Positions 35,935 through 44,523 of a DNA stretch of 64,000 nucleotides are shown piece after piece. This stretch comes from Xanthobacteraceae bacterium (GTDB taxonomy: Bacteria > Pseudomonadota > Alphaproteobacteria > Rhizobiales > Xanthobacteraceae): contig CP075369.1 in NCBI GenBank assembly GCA_019454205.1, forward strand, positions 1,860,001 to 1,924,000. The letters are read 5' to 3'. Numbering within the stretch: the first letter of the stretch is position 1; each line of letters begins with the position of its first letter. The notes beneath the pieces were generated by a model. That model did no database searches and was not told the origin of the DNA. It worked only from the letters and a program-made list of their open reading frames with translations. Both the position numbers and the translations under genes were made by a program.

Positions 35935-36093
35935 CGCTAATCCTCATCGTTGGATTGCGCCCTCCTTTGCGGACCCTTGCGAGCCAGCCGACAGGCGAAC
36001 TTCCGAGCGCCGGAACCGGCAGTGCCGGTTTCGTTGAGGAAGGCCGCCACGGGTGCGGGAAGTGCGTGGGGATAAAGGGTCAGGCGAGACCTG

Positions 36094-36906
36094 TCAAACA
36101 GCCTCGCCCGCCGCCTCGATACCAAATGATTTCAACAACTTAGCAAGAGAAAGGCCCGGCGGTTTGCCGCTGGTGAAATGCGCCCGCACCAACGCCGCGA
36201 CGGGATTGCCGGGAGCAGGCAAGAGACTCGCGACCCTCCGCGCGATGGCGGGCGCCGGATCGACCCACTCCACCGGCCACGGCGCGAGGCGGACGAAACG
36301 CTCCAGCAGCAACGGATAATGCGTGCAGGCCAGCACGACCGTGTCGGTCCTCGATCCGTCATCGACGAATGCCGGGGCGATTTCCTTCCAGATCGCCTCG
36401 TCGGCGACCGCATGCCCGCGCAACGCTGTTTCCGCGAGCGGCGCGAGCTGCGGACTTCCGACCAGATCGACTTTGCAGTCGGCGGCAAATTCCTCGATCA
36501 GCGCGCGCGTGTAGTCGCGCTTAACGGTGCCCGGAGTGGCCAGCACCGAAATGCGCTTGGTCTTCGACTGCGCGCAGGCCGGCTTGACCGCCGGAACGGT
36601 GCCGACGAACGGCATTTTATGTTTCGCCCGCAGCGGCGGAAGAACCAGCGTGGACGCGGTATTGCACGCAATCACGACTAGATCGGGCCGGTAGCACTCG
36701 ATCAGGCCATCCATCACCGCATCGACGCGCGCGATTACATCCTCGTCGCTGCGCGGCCCATAGGGGAAGCCCTCGTCATCCAGCGCATAGACGAGGTTCA
36801 GGTCGCGCCGCGCGGCTGAAATCTCGCGCAGCACGGTCAGCCCTCCAAGCCCGGAGTCGAACACGAGCACGGACGGGTTGACGGAAGTGGCTAACGAATC
36901 CTGCAT
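36094..36906 (-). CDS. murI: Glutamate racemase
   Basis: A 270-residue racemase that makes D-glutamate for peptidoglycan. The two catalytic cysteines are Cys81 (IACNTAST) and Cys194 (LACTHYP), and Asp17 in VFDSGLGG lies in the N-terminal active-site loop. The length is normal for the family. A sequence matching the LexA core lies 65 nt upstream of the start. It is co-directional with the methyltransferase gene upstream. Confidence 0.94.
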   Translation of the reverse strand: MQDSLATSVNPSVLVFDSGLGGLTVLREISAARRDLNLVYALDDEGFPYGPRSDEDVIARVDAVMDGLIECYRPDLVVIACNTASTLVLPPLRAKHKMPFVGTVPAVKPACAQSKTKRISVLATPGTVKRDYTRALIEEFAADCKVDLVGSPQLAPLAETALRGHAVADEAIWKEIAPAFVDDGSRTDTVVLACTHYPLLLERFVRLAPWPVEWVDPAPAIARRVASLLPAPGNPVAALVRAHFTSGKPPGLSLAKLLKSFGIEAAGEAV

Positions 36907-36970
36907 CGGAACCTGAGTTTATCGCGCAATACGCTTTTGTTCATCGGGTATCGTAAACACGCTGCGCTTT

Positions 36971-36985
36971 GTTCAACTTCGGTTC
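36971..36985. promoter_or_regulatory. LexA-box-like sequence upstream of murI
   Basis: GTTC-AACTTCG-GTTC matches the alphaproteobacterial LexA core GTTC-N7-GTTC exactly, as does the site before recA. It lies in the 132-nt gap upstream of murI. Chance matches are expected roughly twice per 64 kb on both strands, so the site is only a candidate. Confidence 0.35.
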
Positions 36986-37038
36986 TCGCGGTGTTCTTTT
37001 GCGGTTTAACGCGATCGTCGAATCTCACGGTTGCGGAT

Positions 37039-38244
37039 TCAGCCTCTGCTAGGAGAAGTTACTTCCATCGCCTGCTCAATTCGTGCGAGCAGAGCCTCCA
37101 GTTCCCGCTCGCTCGAATTTATCTCAACGATCCGGTAGTTGCGCGCGCGCAGCCATGCGTGTTTCGCGTCCCGCATCGCTTTCTGTGCCGGGTCTTCTTC
37201 CTCGGGCACAATCGCGAGGATGAGGCGCAGGGACTGCGCGAGGAAATCCGTGACATGCGGGCCGATGGGGACGTTGCGCTTGAATTGTCCCGCGAAGCGG
37301 CGGTCGTTGGTAAGCGCCTTCCAGAGATTACGCTCCAGTTCGGTCGGGTTACGCCGGAGCAGACGCGCCAGCCCCTTGCCCGGCGCGGTTCCGCTCGAAA
37401 CTTCACCGCCCTGCCGGTTCAGGAGTTCGCGGAGCAGTTCCGCCTCCCCACCGCGTAGAATGCCGCCGGTGGCTGGCCCCTTCGAGCCTTGCGCCAGCGT
37501 GCGGATCACGCCGTGCAACGTCTGCATGTCCTGATCGGTGGGCCGCAGCCGCAGGAAGATATTGCGCAAATTCACGATCATGTTTTCGCGCTTTTCGGGC
37601 GGGCGGAAAAATTCGTGCCGCTCCAGCTCGTTCACCACCGTTGCGAAGAACGCTTCGAACTTCGCTTTCGAGGCAGGCGGGGAAAAGTCCGGCGCCACGA
37701 ACGGCAGCGCGTTCTCCGAAGCCAGCTTGTAGAACTCGTAGGCGCAAATGATCACCGCCTGCGCGAGGTTGAGCGAGGCGAAGGCCGGGTTTACCGGCAT
37801 GGTGAGGATCTTGTCGGCAAGTCCCACTTCATGGACTTCGAGACCGTTGCGCTCCCGGCCGAAAACAAGCGCAGCATTGTTGCCTGCCCGCACATGCGGC
37901 AGGAGATCGCGCGCCGCCTGTTCCGGCCCGACCACATCCTTGATCTGGTCGTGTTGCCGCGCAGTCGCGGCGATTACCAGCGTGCAGTCCGCAATCGCCT
38001 GATCCAGCACGTCGTAAAGTTTGGCTTCCTCTAGAATGCGGTCCGCGCCTGAGGCCGTGCGATGCGCTCCGGGATTCGGCCAGCCATCGCGCGGCTTCAC
38101 GAGACGCAGTTCGGACAGCCCGAAATTGCCCATGGCGCGCGCGACCGCGCCGATGTTCTCGGCGAGTTGCGGCTCGACCAGAACGATTACCGGACCGCTT
38201 CCTGCGATCCATTCCTTGGTCCGGTCTGTTCCCGCTCCGGGCAT
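37039..38244 (-). CDS. trmJ: TrmJ-like RNA methyltransferase fused to a DUF559 domain
   Basis: A 401-residue two-part protein. Residues 15-250 form a SpoU-class methyltransferase of the TrmJ type, which 2'-O-methylates tRNA using S-adenosylmethionine; the three knot motifs are visible (NIGAVARAMGNFGL at 30-43, FGRERNGLE at 128-136, NPAFASLNLAQAV at 152-164). Residues 290-395 look like DUF559, an endonuclease-like fold (LLRRNPTELERNLWKAL, VPIGPHVTDF, HAWLRARNYRIVEI). The ELDGxQH catalytic patch of that family is replaced by LAIVPEEED, so cleavage activity is doubtful. The ATG at 38244 starts the conserved part; an upstream in-frame extension lacks support. Divergent from icd. Confidence 0.8.
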   Translation of the reverse strand: MPGAGTDRTKEWIAGSGPVIVLVEPQLAENIGAVARAMGNFGLSELRLVKPRDGWPNPGAHRTASGADRILEEAKLYDVLDQAIADCTLVIAATARQHDQIKDVVGPEQAARDLLPHVRAGNNAALVFGRERNGLEVHEVGLADKILTMPVNPAFASLNLAQAVIICAYEFYKLASENALPFVAPDFSPPASKAKFEAFFATVVNELERHEFFRPPEKRENMIVNLRNIFLRLRPTDQDMQTLHGVIRTLAQGSKGPATGGILRGGEAELLRELLNRQGGEVSSGTAPGKGLARLLRRNPTELERNLWKALTNDRRFAGQFKRNVPIGPHVTDFLAQSLRLILAIVPEEEDPAQKAMRDAKHAWLRARNYRIVEINSSERELEALLARIEQAMEVTSPSRG

Positions 38245-38280
38245 TGAAAAGCCTGTAATTACCGCCGATTTCGCGACCAA

Positions 38281-38353
38281 GGTCGGCTTCCGCCGACCGG
38301 GAGCCGATGCTATAGCGACCCCTGACCGGCGGGCCACTTCTACCCGCCTTTTT
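38281..38353 (+). promoter_or_regulatory. Attenuator-like hairpins in the icd leader
   Basis: Two hairpins stand in tandem before icd: GGTCGG/CCGACC (38281-38298, 6-nt loop) and GGCGGG/CCCGCC (38328-38348, 9-nt loop). The second runs into TTTTT, like a terminator 35 nt before the icd ATG. CCGCCG (38290-38295) can instead pair with CGGCGG (38327-38332), which would exclude both hairpins. No plus-strand gene lies upstream to need a terminator. The transcription start is unknown; a TATAGC near 38311 could be a -10 that starts inside the element. Confidence 0.35.
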
Positions 38354-38387
38354 CCTGCATATCGCGCTTCGGGGGAGCCTTCACGCT

Positions 38388-39599
38388 ATGGCGAAGATCA
38401 AGGTCAAGAATCCGGTCGTCGAAATGGACGGCGACGAGATGACACGGATCATCTGGCAGCTCATCAAGGACAAGCTGATCCACCCTTACCTCGACATCGA
38501 CCTGCTCTACTACGATCTCGGCGTCGAGAAACGCGACGAAACCAACGACCAGATCACCATCGACGCCGCGAACAAGACCAAAGAAGTCGGCGTCGCCGTG
38601 AAATGCGCGACGATTACGCCCGACGAAGCGCGCGTAAAGGAATTCAATCTCAAGCAGATGTGGAAGTCGCCGAACGGCACCATCCGCAACATCCTCGGCG
38701 GCGTGATCTTCCGCGAACCGATCATCTGCAAGAACGTGCCGCGCCTCGTGCCGGGCTGGACCCAGCCGATCATCGTCGGCCGCCATGCCTACGGCGACCA
38801 GTACCGCGCCACCGACTTCAAGGTGCCGGGCAAGGGCACGCTGACCATCAGCTTCGTGGGCGATGACGGCAAGAAGATCGAACACAAGGTGTTCGACTTC
38901 CCCGGCAGCGGCGTCGCGATGGCGATGTACAACCTCGACGACTCGATCCGCGAATTCGCGCGCGCCTCGATGAACTACGGGCTTGCACGCAACTACCCGG
39001 TCTATCTCTCGACAAAGAACACGATTCTGAAAGCCTATGACGGCCGCTTCAAGGACATCTTTCAGGAAGTGTTCGACAACGAGTTCAAGGCCGAGTTCGA
39101 GAAGAAGAAGATCGTCTACGAACACCGCCTGATCGACGACATGGTGGCGTCCGCGCTGAAGTGGTCCGGCGGCTATGTCTGGGCGTGCAAGAACTACGAC
39201 GGCGACGTGCAGTCCGACACCGTCGCGCAGGGCTTCGGCTCGCTCGGTCTTATGACCTCCGTGCTGCTGACGCCGGACGGCAAGACCATGGAAGCGGAAG
39301 CCGCCCACGGCACCGTCACGCGCCACTACCGCGAGCATCAGAAGGGCAAGGAGACCTCGACCAACTCCATCGCCTCGATCTTTGCATGGACCCGCGGCCT
39401 GTCGCATCGCGCCAAGCTCGACGGCAACGCCGAACTCGCGAAGTTCGCGGCGACGCTGGAGAAGGTCTGCATCGACACCGTCGAGAGCGGCTTCATGACC
39501 AAGGACCTCGCCCTCCTCGTCGGCTCCGACCAAAAGTGGCTGTCCACCGGCGGCTTCCTCGACAAGATCGACGAGAACCTGAAGAAGGCCATGGCTTAA
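38388..39599 (+). CDS. icd: NADP-dependent isocitrate dehydrogenase
   Basis: A 403-residue dimeric isocitrate dehydrogenase of the eukaryote-like subfamily, which oxidises isocitrate to 2-oxoglutarate in the TCA cycle and yields NADPH. The N-terminal VVEMDGDEMTRIIW, the substrate loop KSPNGTIRNILGG near residue 96, and GGYVWACKNYDGDVQSD (metal-binding Asp) near residue 260 are diagnostic. Strong terminator follows. A possible attenuator lies in the leader. Confidence 0.97.
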   Translation: MAKIKVKNPVVEMDGDEMTRIIWQLIKDKLIHPYLDIDLLYYDLGVEKRDETNDQITIDAANKTKEVGVAVKCATITPDEARVKEFNLKQMWKSPNGTIRNILGGVIFREPIICKNVPRLVPGWTQPIIVGRHAYGDQYRATDFKVPGKGTLTISFVGDDGKKIEHKVFDFPGSGVAMAMYNLDDSIREFARASMNYGLARNYPVYLSTKNTILKAYDGRFKDIFQEVFDNEFKAEFEKKKIVYEHRLIDDMVASALKWSGGYVWACKNYDGDVQSDTVAQGFGSLGLMTSVLLTPDGKTMEAEAAHGTVTRHYREHQKGKETSTNSIASIFAWTRGLSHRAKLDGNAELAKFAATLEKVCIDTVESGFMTKDLALLVGSDQKWLSTGGFLDKIDENLKKAMA

Positions 39600-39641
39600 G
39601 AAGAATATGGCCTGACCTGAATCTGAATCAGAACTTCAACG

Positions 39642-39677
39642 AAAACGGCCCGGAACGACTCGTTCCGGGCCGTTTTG
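39642..39677. terminator. Terminator of icd
   Basis: A perfect 16-bp inverted repeat from AAAACGGCCCGGAACG to its complement around a 3-nt loop. The arms end in AAAA and TTTT, so it can act on both strands between icd and the convergent RND gene. Confidence 0.88.
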
Positions 39678-39767
39678 CTGAATCGGATTCATGTCCTGAG
39701 GTGCTTGAATCTCTACTTTAACTTGAAGCGAAAAAGCCCGGTTTCATTGGACTTCATAACCGCAGGT

Positions 39768-42700
39768 CTATGACTTCGAGCGCTTGAGTTTCAACCGTGC
39801 CGAGGTCCGCTTCCGCAGGCCCGCAGCAGCAGCCTTTACCCGCCCCGGCACGCTCGCAACCTTGAGGCTGCCCAGTCCTTCTGCCGAAAACGTCCGCATC
39901 ACCACCACGAAGAACACCGGCACCATCAAGAGCGCGAGGATGACCACCGAAAGCATCCCGCCCATCACGACTGTGCCGAGCGCCTGCTGGCTCTTCGCGC
40001 TCGCCCCCGATGCAATCACCATCGGCGCGACGCCGGCACAGAACGCGAGACCCGTCATCAGGATCGGGCGGAAGCGCAACTCGCAGGCTTCCAGCGTCGC
40101 GTCCTTCAGAGACTTGCCCTGCTCGCGCAGGGACTTCGCAAACTCGATGATGAGGATGCCGTCTTTCGCCGCGAGACCGATGATCGTAATCAGTCCGACC
40201 GTGAAATAGACGTCGTTCGGCAACCCGCGTAATGTCGCCGCCAGCACCGCGCCGAGCAGTCCCAGCGGCACGGTCAGCAGCACCGCGAGCGGAATCGTCC
40301 AGCTTTCATAGAGCGCCGCAAGCACAAGGAAGACCAGCAATGCGGAAAGCGCGAGCAGTAATGGCGCCTGCGAACCGGAAAGCTTCTCCTGTAGCGACTG
40401 TCCGGTCCATTCGTAGCCGAAACCGCGCGGAAGCTGCCGCATTAAGCGCTCCATTTCCGCGATGGCATCGCCGGAGGTGAAGCCCGGCCTTGCCGAGCCG
40501 GAAATACGCACCGAGGGGTAATAATTGAAGCCCACGATCTGTGCCGGACCAACCGACCAGTTCACGGTCGCGAAGGAGGAGAACGGCACAAGCTGGCTGC
40601 GGCTGTTGCGAACGCTGTAGGACAATATCTGGTCCGCCTGCATCCGCGAACCGCCGTCGCCCTGCACGATCACGCGCTGCATGCGCCCGCGGTTTGGGAA
40701 GTCGTTGATGTAGGCGGAACCGAGATAGGTTGAGATCGCGTTGTTGATCTCGTCGAAGGTGACGCCAAACGCCGCCGCCTTCTCGCGGTCGATGTTCAGT
40801 TCGACCTGTGGCGCGGGCGACAATCCCTCAACGTAAACGTCCTGAAGAACCGGACTGCGTTCCGCGAGCGCAAGCAACTGGTCCTTGGCCCGCATCAGCT
40901 CGGTGTATCCCTTCTGGCCGCGATCCTGCAGCCGGAAGCTGAAACCGGAGGAGTTGCCGAGGTTGTCGATGGGCGGCGGCTCCAGCGCCGAAATCTTGGC
41001 GTCGCGGATCGTGCGGCCGAGCTTTTCGTTGACCTCCGCCACGATCTTCTGCGCGGAATCGTTCGATCCTCGCTCCGACCAGTGCTTGAGGGTAATGAAC
41101 GCCTGCGCGGTGTTCATGCCCTGCCCGAGAAAGCTGAAGCCGGTGAGGAAAGTGATCTTGTCGATGCCGTCGCGCTTCAAGAGATAGTCTTCCACCTCCT
41201 TCACCGCGTTGAGCGTGCGGTTATAGGAGGCTTCCGGCGGCGTCTGCACGTCCACCGTGATGAAGCCCTGATCGTCAACCGGGAGAAAGCCGCCCGGCAG
41301 TCGTGTCAGTCCCCACGCCACGCCAACCAGCAGCGCGGCGTAAATCAGCATGAGCCGGCCCACGCGCGGCAACGACCACTGTACGACGCCCTTGTATCGG
41401 TCGCGCGCGGTGTCCATGCGCTTGTTGAACCAGCCGAACAGGCCCTTCTTCTCATGATGGTGGCCTGCCTTCACCGGCTTCAGCAGCGTGGCGCAGAGCG
41501 CCGGCGTGAGCGAAAGCGCCATCAGCGCGGAGAAAGCGATTGCCGCGACCATCGTGATCGAGAACTGCTGGTAGATGATCCCCACCGAACCGGGGAAGAA
41601 CGCCATCGGAATAAAGACCGAGACCAGCACCAGCGTAATGCCTATGATCGCACCAGTGATCTGACCCATCGCCTTGCGGGTGGCTTCCTTGGGCGGCAAT
41701 CCCTCCTCCGCCATGATGCGCTCGACGTTCTCGACCACCACGATGGCGTCGTCGACGAGGATGCCGATTGCCAGCACCATGCTGAACAACGTCAGCATGT
41801 TGATGGAAAGGCCGAACAGGGTCAGCACCATGCAGGTGCCGAGCAACGCCACCGGCACCACGATGGTCGGGATGATCGTGTAGCGAATGTTCTGGAGGAA
41901 CAGCAGCATGATCAGGAACACCAGCACCACTGCTTCCGCCAGCGTCATCAGCACCTTGCGGATCGAAGCCTCGACTGTGGGGGTGATGTCGTAGGGGATG
42001 TCGTACTTGATGTTGGGCGGAAAAAAGTTGGAAAGCTCCGCCATCTTCGCTTTCACCGCATTGGCAGTGGCAAGCGCGTTGCCGGTCGGCGAAAGCAGCA
42101 CGGAAAGACCCGCGGTCTGCTTGCCGTCCTGCCGCGTGTTGAACTGGTAACTCAGCCCGCCGACTTCGATCCGCGCCACATCGCGCAACCTCACGGTGGA
42201 ACCGTCGGTATTCGCGCGCAGCACGATGGCGCCGAATTCTTCCGGCGATTGTAGCTGGCCCTTTACCAGCACCAGCGCGGCAATCTGTTGACCCTTGTTG
42301 CTCGGCTCAGCGCCGATGGCACCCGATGCTACCTGTGCATTCTGCGCGTTGATCGCGCGCGTTACGTCGTCCGCAGTGAGATTAAAGCCGATCAGTTTCG
42401 CGGGGTCGATCCAGATGCGCAGTGCGCGCTCGGTGGAGTAGAGGTTTACCCGGCCCACGCCGGGAATACGCCGTAACTCGCCGACGATATTGCGCACCAT
42501 GAAGTCGCCGAGCGCGATTTCGTCCAGGCTGTCGTCTGTCGTGCGTAGCGTGATGATCTGGAGCACCGCGCTGGAGGCTTCTTCGATCAGGATGCCCTGC
42601 TGCATGACCGCCCGCGGCAACCGCGCTTCCACGCGCTTGATGCGGTTCTGGACCTCGACGGATGCGCTTTCCGTATTCGTGCCGGGCACGAAGTTCGCGA

Positions 42701-42971
42701 TGATTTCCACCTGCCCCAGCGAGTCGCTGGTGGATTCGAAATTGAGGATGCCGGCGGCGCCGTTCAGTTCCTCTTCAATAATCCGGGTGACGCTGTTGTA
42801 GATATTTTCCGGCGACGCGCCCGGATAGCTGGTGCTGATCGAGATCGAGGGCGGCGCGATGATCGGGTATTGCGCGACCGGCAGACGCGGAATGCTGAGC
42901 ATACCTCCCAGACAAACGAGGAGGGCCACGACCCACGCAAAGATGGGCCGGTCGATGAAGAAGCTCGGCAT
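39768..42971 (-). CDS. RND efflux pump inner-membrane transporter (HAE1/AcrB-like)
   Basis: A 1067-residue RND transporter that uses the proton gradient to export hydrophobic compounds. It has the HAE1 layout: first helix near residues 10-28, a large periplasmic porter domain, helices 2-6, a second porter domain, and helices 8-12. The proton-relay Asp pair is in ILVDDAIVVVENVERIM near residues 405-408, and the second-half counterpart reads GLAAKDGILIIEFAKSL with its conserved Lys. The C-terminal tail is basic. It follows the adaptor gene after 10 nt. No outer-membrane channel gene and no local regulator gene are present. Confidence 0.96.
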   Translation of the reverse strand: MPSFFIDRPIFAWVVALLVCLGGMLSIPRLPVAQYPIIAPPSISISTSYPGASPENIYNSVTRIIEEELNGAAGILNFESTSDSLGQVEIIANFVPGTNTESASVEVQNRIKRVEARLPRAVMQQGILIEEASSAVLQIITLRTTDDSLDEIALGDFMVRNIVGELRRIPGVGRVNLYSTERALRIWIDPAKLIGFNLTADDVTRAINAQNAQVASGAIGAEPSNKGQQIAALVLVKGQLQSPEEFGAIVLRANTDGSTVRLRDVARIEVGGLSYQFNTRQDGKQTAGLSVLLSPTGNALATANAVKAKMAELSNFFPPNIKYDIPYDITPTVEASIRKVLMTLAEAVVLVFLIMLLFLQNIRYTIIPTIVVPVALLGTCMVLTLFGLSINMLTLFSMVLAIGILVDDAIVVVENVERIMAEEGLPPKEATRKAMGQITGAIIGITLVLVSVFIPMAFFPGSVGIIYQQFSITMVAAIAFSALMALSLTPALCATLLKPVKAGHHHEKKGLFGWFNKRMDTARDRYKGVVQWSLPRVGRLMLIYAALLVGVAWGLTRLPGGFLPVDDQGFITVDVQTPPEASYNRTLNAVKEVEDYLLKRDGIDKITFLTGFSFLGQGMNTAQAFITLKHWSERGSNDSAQKIVAEVNEKLGRTIRDAKISALEPPPIDNLGNSSGFSFRLQDRGQKGYTELMRAKDQLLALAERSPVLQDVYVEGLSPAPQVELNIDREKAAAFGVTFDEINNAISTYLGSAYINDFPNRGRMQRVIVQGDGGSRMQADQILSYSVRNSRSQLVPFSSFATVNWSVGPAQIVGFNYYPSVRISGSARPGFTSGDAIAEMERLMRQLPRGFGYEWTGQSLQEKLSGSQAPLLLALSALLVFLVLAALYESWTIPLAVLLTVPLGLLGAVLAATLRGLPNDVYFTVGLITIIGLAAKDGILIIEFAKSLREQGKSLKDATLEACELRFRPILMTGLAFCAGVAPMVIASGASAKSQQALGTVVMGGMLSVVILALLMVPVFFVVVMRTFSAEGLGSLKVASVPGRVKAAAAGLRKRTSARLKLKRSKS

Positions 42972-42981
42972 GGATATTCCG

Positions 42982-44211
42982 TCAGCGGATTGGGTTCTTG
43001 GGCCTCAGCATCGCGTCGCGGCGCAGTTCGCCGATATACTGACCAAGCCGTGCCCACGGCCTCGGCGCAACGACATCGCCTGCGACGAACTTCTGGAAGC
43101 CATCCACAACAACGCGGTCACCCGGCTTCAGCCCGTTTTCGATGATCCAAAGATCATCCACGGTCCGGCCCAGCCGCACCGGTTGCAGCACCGCGCGATT
43201 GTCGTCGCGCAATACGAATACTTCCGCGTCGCCCGTATCGGTGCGGCGGACTGCTTGCTGCGGCACGGCAATACCGTCGGGGTCAACACCCTGCACGATG
43301 CGCACACGCACATACATGCCGGGTAACAGATCGCCATTCGGATTCTGGAATTCGCCGCGTAGCGTGACCTGACCGGTGGTCGGATCAACGCGCGCATCGG
43401 AGAACAGCAGTTTGCCTTCGATCGGATAGAGTTCGCCGTTGTCGAGAACCAGACGGACCTTCACGGCCTCCGGACCTGCGGCTTCCAGATCGCCCTGCGT
43501 CAGCGCGCGGCGAAGTTGATTGAGTTCGGTGACCGATTGCGTGAAGTCGGCATAGACGACGTTCAACTGCTGGATCGTCGCGACATGGGTCGCTTCGCCC
43601 TGCCCGACCAGCGCGCCCTCGGTGACGAGCGCGGAGCCGATGCGGCCGCTGATCGGCGCTTTCAGCTTGGTATGGGAAAGATTGATGGTCGCCCGCGCGA
43701 CATCCGCCTTGCGGGCCTGCACTTCGGCGCGCGCCTGTTGCAGATTGGCGCGCGCATTCTCAAGCTGCGCCTGCGAGGCGGTTTGCGATACGATCAGCGC
43801 TTCGATGCGCTGCATCTGCAATTCTTCTCGCGCGAGAACCGCTTCGGCTTTTTTCAGCGCGGCTTCGGCAGCGCTCAGCTCGACTTCATACGGCGCGGGG
43901 TCGAGGTGATAGAGAACATCTCCTGCATTCACCATGCTGCCCTGCTCGAAGGTGCGGGCGGTGACAATGCCGGCGACACGCGCACGAAGTTCGGCGATGC
44001 GCGTCGGCGCGATGCGTCCGGGCAGCTCGCGAATGTAAGGGCGCGGCGCCGCTTCCAGCGTAACGATACCCACTTCCTCCGGCGCGGAAGGAACTTGGCT
44101 CTGGGCGCTTTTGCTTTCGGTACAGCCGGCTACGACAATCGACAAAAGAGCGGCGGATAACGCGGAGGTCAGCGCAACCCGTCCCGCCTTAGGCGACACG
44201 TTTCCAGACAT
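42982..44211 (-). CDS. RND periplasmic adaptor (AcrA/MexA-like lipoprotein)
   Basis: A 409-residue membrane fusion protein of the RND class. The signal peptide ends in a lipobox (SIVVAGC), so it should be a lipoprotein anchored in the inner membrane. Lipoyl halves (RVAGIVTARTFEQGSMVNAGD and LKAPISGRIGSALVTEGALV) flank an Ala/Glu/Gln-rich helical hairpin; a beta barrel and membrane-proximal domain complete it. The ATG at 44211 follows AAAGGA at a fair distance; ATGs at 44244 and upstream are also in frame, the former with GGAG touching it. First gene of the pump operon. Confidence 0.93.
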   Translation of the reverse strand: MSGNVSPKAGRVALTSALSAALLSIVVAGCTESKSAQSQVPSAPEEVGIVTLEAAPRPYIRELPGRIAPTRIAELRARVAGIVTARTFEQGSMVNAGDVLYHLDPAPYEVELSAAEAALKKAEAVLAREELQMQRIEALIVSQTASQAQLENARANLQQARAEVQARKADVARATINLSHTKLKAPISGRIGSALVTEGALVGQGEATHVATIQQLNVVYADFTQSVTELNQLRRALTQGDLEAAGPEAVKVRLVLDNGELYPIEGKLLFSDARVDPTTGQVTLRGEFQNPNGDLLPGMYVRVRIVQGVDPDGIAVPQQAVRRTDTGDAEVFVLRDDNRAVLQPVRLGRTVDDLWIIENGLKPGDRVVVDGFQKFVAGDVVAPRPWARLGQYIGELRRDAMLRPKNPIR

Positions 44212-44272
44212 TGTACGGGCATCCTTTTCTGAAGATTCGTTCATCTCCAAATTTATATTGCGACGCACACGA

Positions 44273-44291
44273 TTTTTGCAACGCGCAAAAA
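44273..44291. promoter_or_regulatory. Operator-like inverted repeat before the RND operon
   Basis: TTTTTGC and GCAAAAA, an exact 7-bp inverted repeat with a 5-nt spacer (AACGC), lie 60-80 nt upstream of the adaptor start. The position suits a repressor site, but no regulator gene is adjacent. It could also fold as a small hairpin. Confidence 0.4.
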
Positions 44292-44339
44292 TAGGCGATT
44301 TTCAACGGCGATGACTTCTGGTTGTGCAGGAACGGTATG

Positions 44340-44447
44340 GTTTTACGGGCCGAGAAATGCCCCTGCGCAAGCTCTAAAATATTGAAAAACTTAGAGTATT
44401 AACTAGGAAGCGCAGCGAGGTGGGCGTTCCCACGAACCCCGTAAAAC
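44340..44447. repeat. Nested inverted-repeat element between alaS and the RND operon
   Basis: Three inverted repeats are nested one inside another: GTTTTACGGG (44340-44349) with CCCGTAAAAC (44438-44447), CTGCGC (44363-44368) with GCGCAG (44410-44415), and CTCTAA (44372-44377) with TTAGAG (44391-44396). A further hairpin GTGGG-CGTT-CCCAC lies on the right arm at 44420-44433. The centre is AT-rich. It could be a structured RNA or leader, a small mobile repeat, or a regulatory site. No open reading frame is seen in it. Confidence 0.6.
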
Positions 44448-44523
44448 TGCGCTGCGGACGGATGTCGCGTTAAAGCCCGATGACAATTTGGGCAGCACTG
44501 CTGACCTGTTCAGGCCCGCCAGC

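Noticed and set aside
38340..39533. 397-codon minus-strand frame opposite icd
   Set aside because: Antisense to an unambiguous gene; low-complexity Arg/Asp/Val composition.
39735..39767. Weak hairpin with T-tract after the RND gene on the minus strand
   Set aside because: Only a short mismatched stem; the 39642-39677 hairpin is the credible terminator here.
44363..44415. Transposon end or integron site
   Set aside because: The nested repeats enclose no transposase or attC-like core, and no flanking target duplication is seen.
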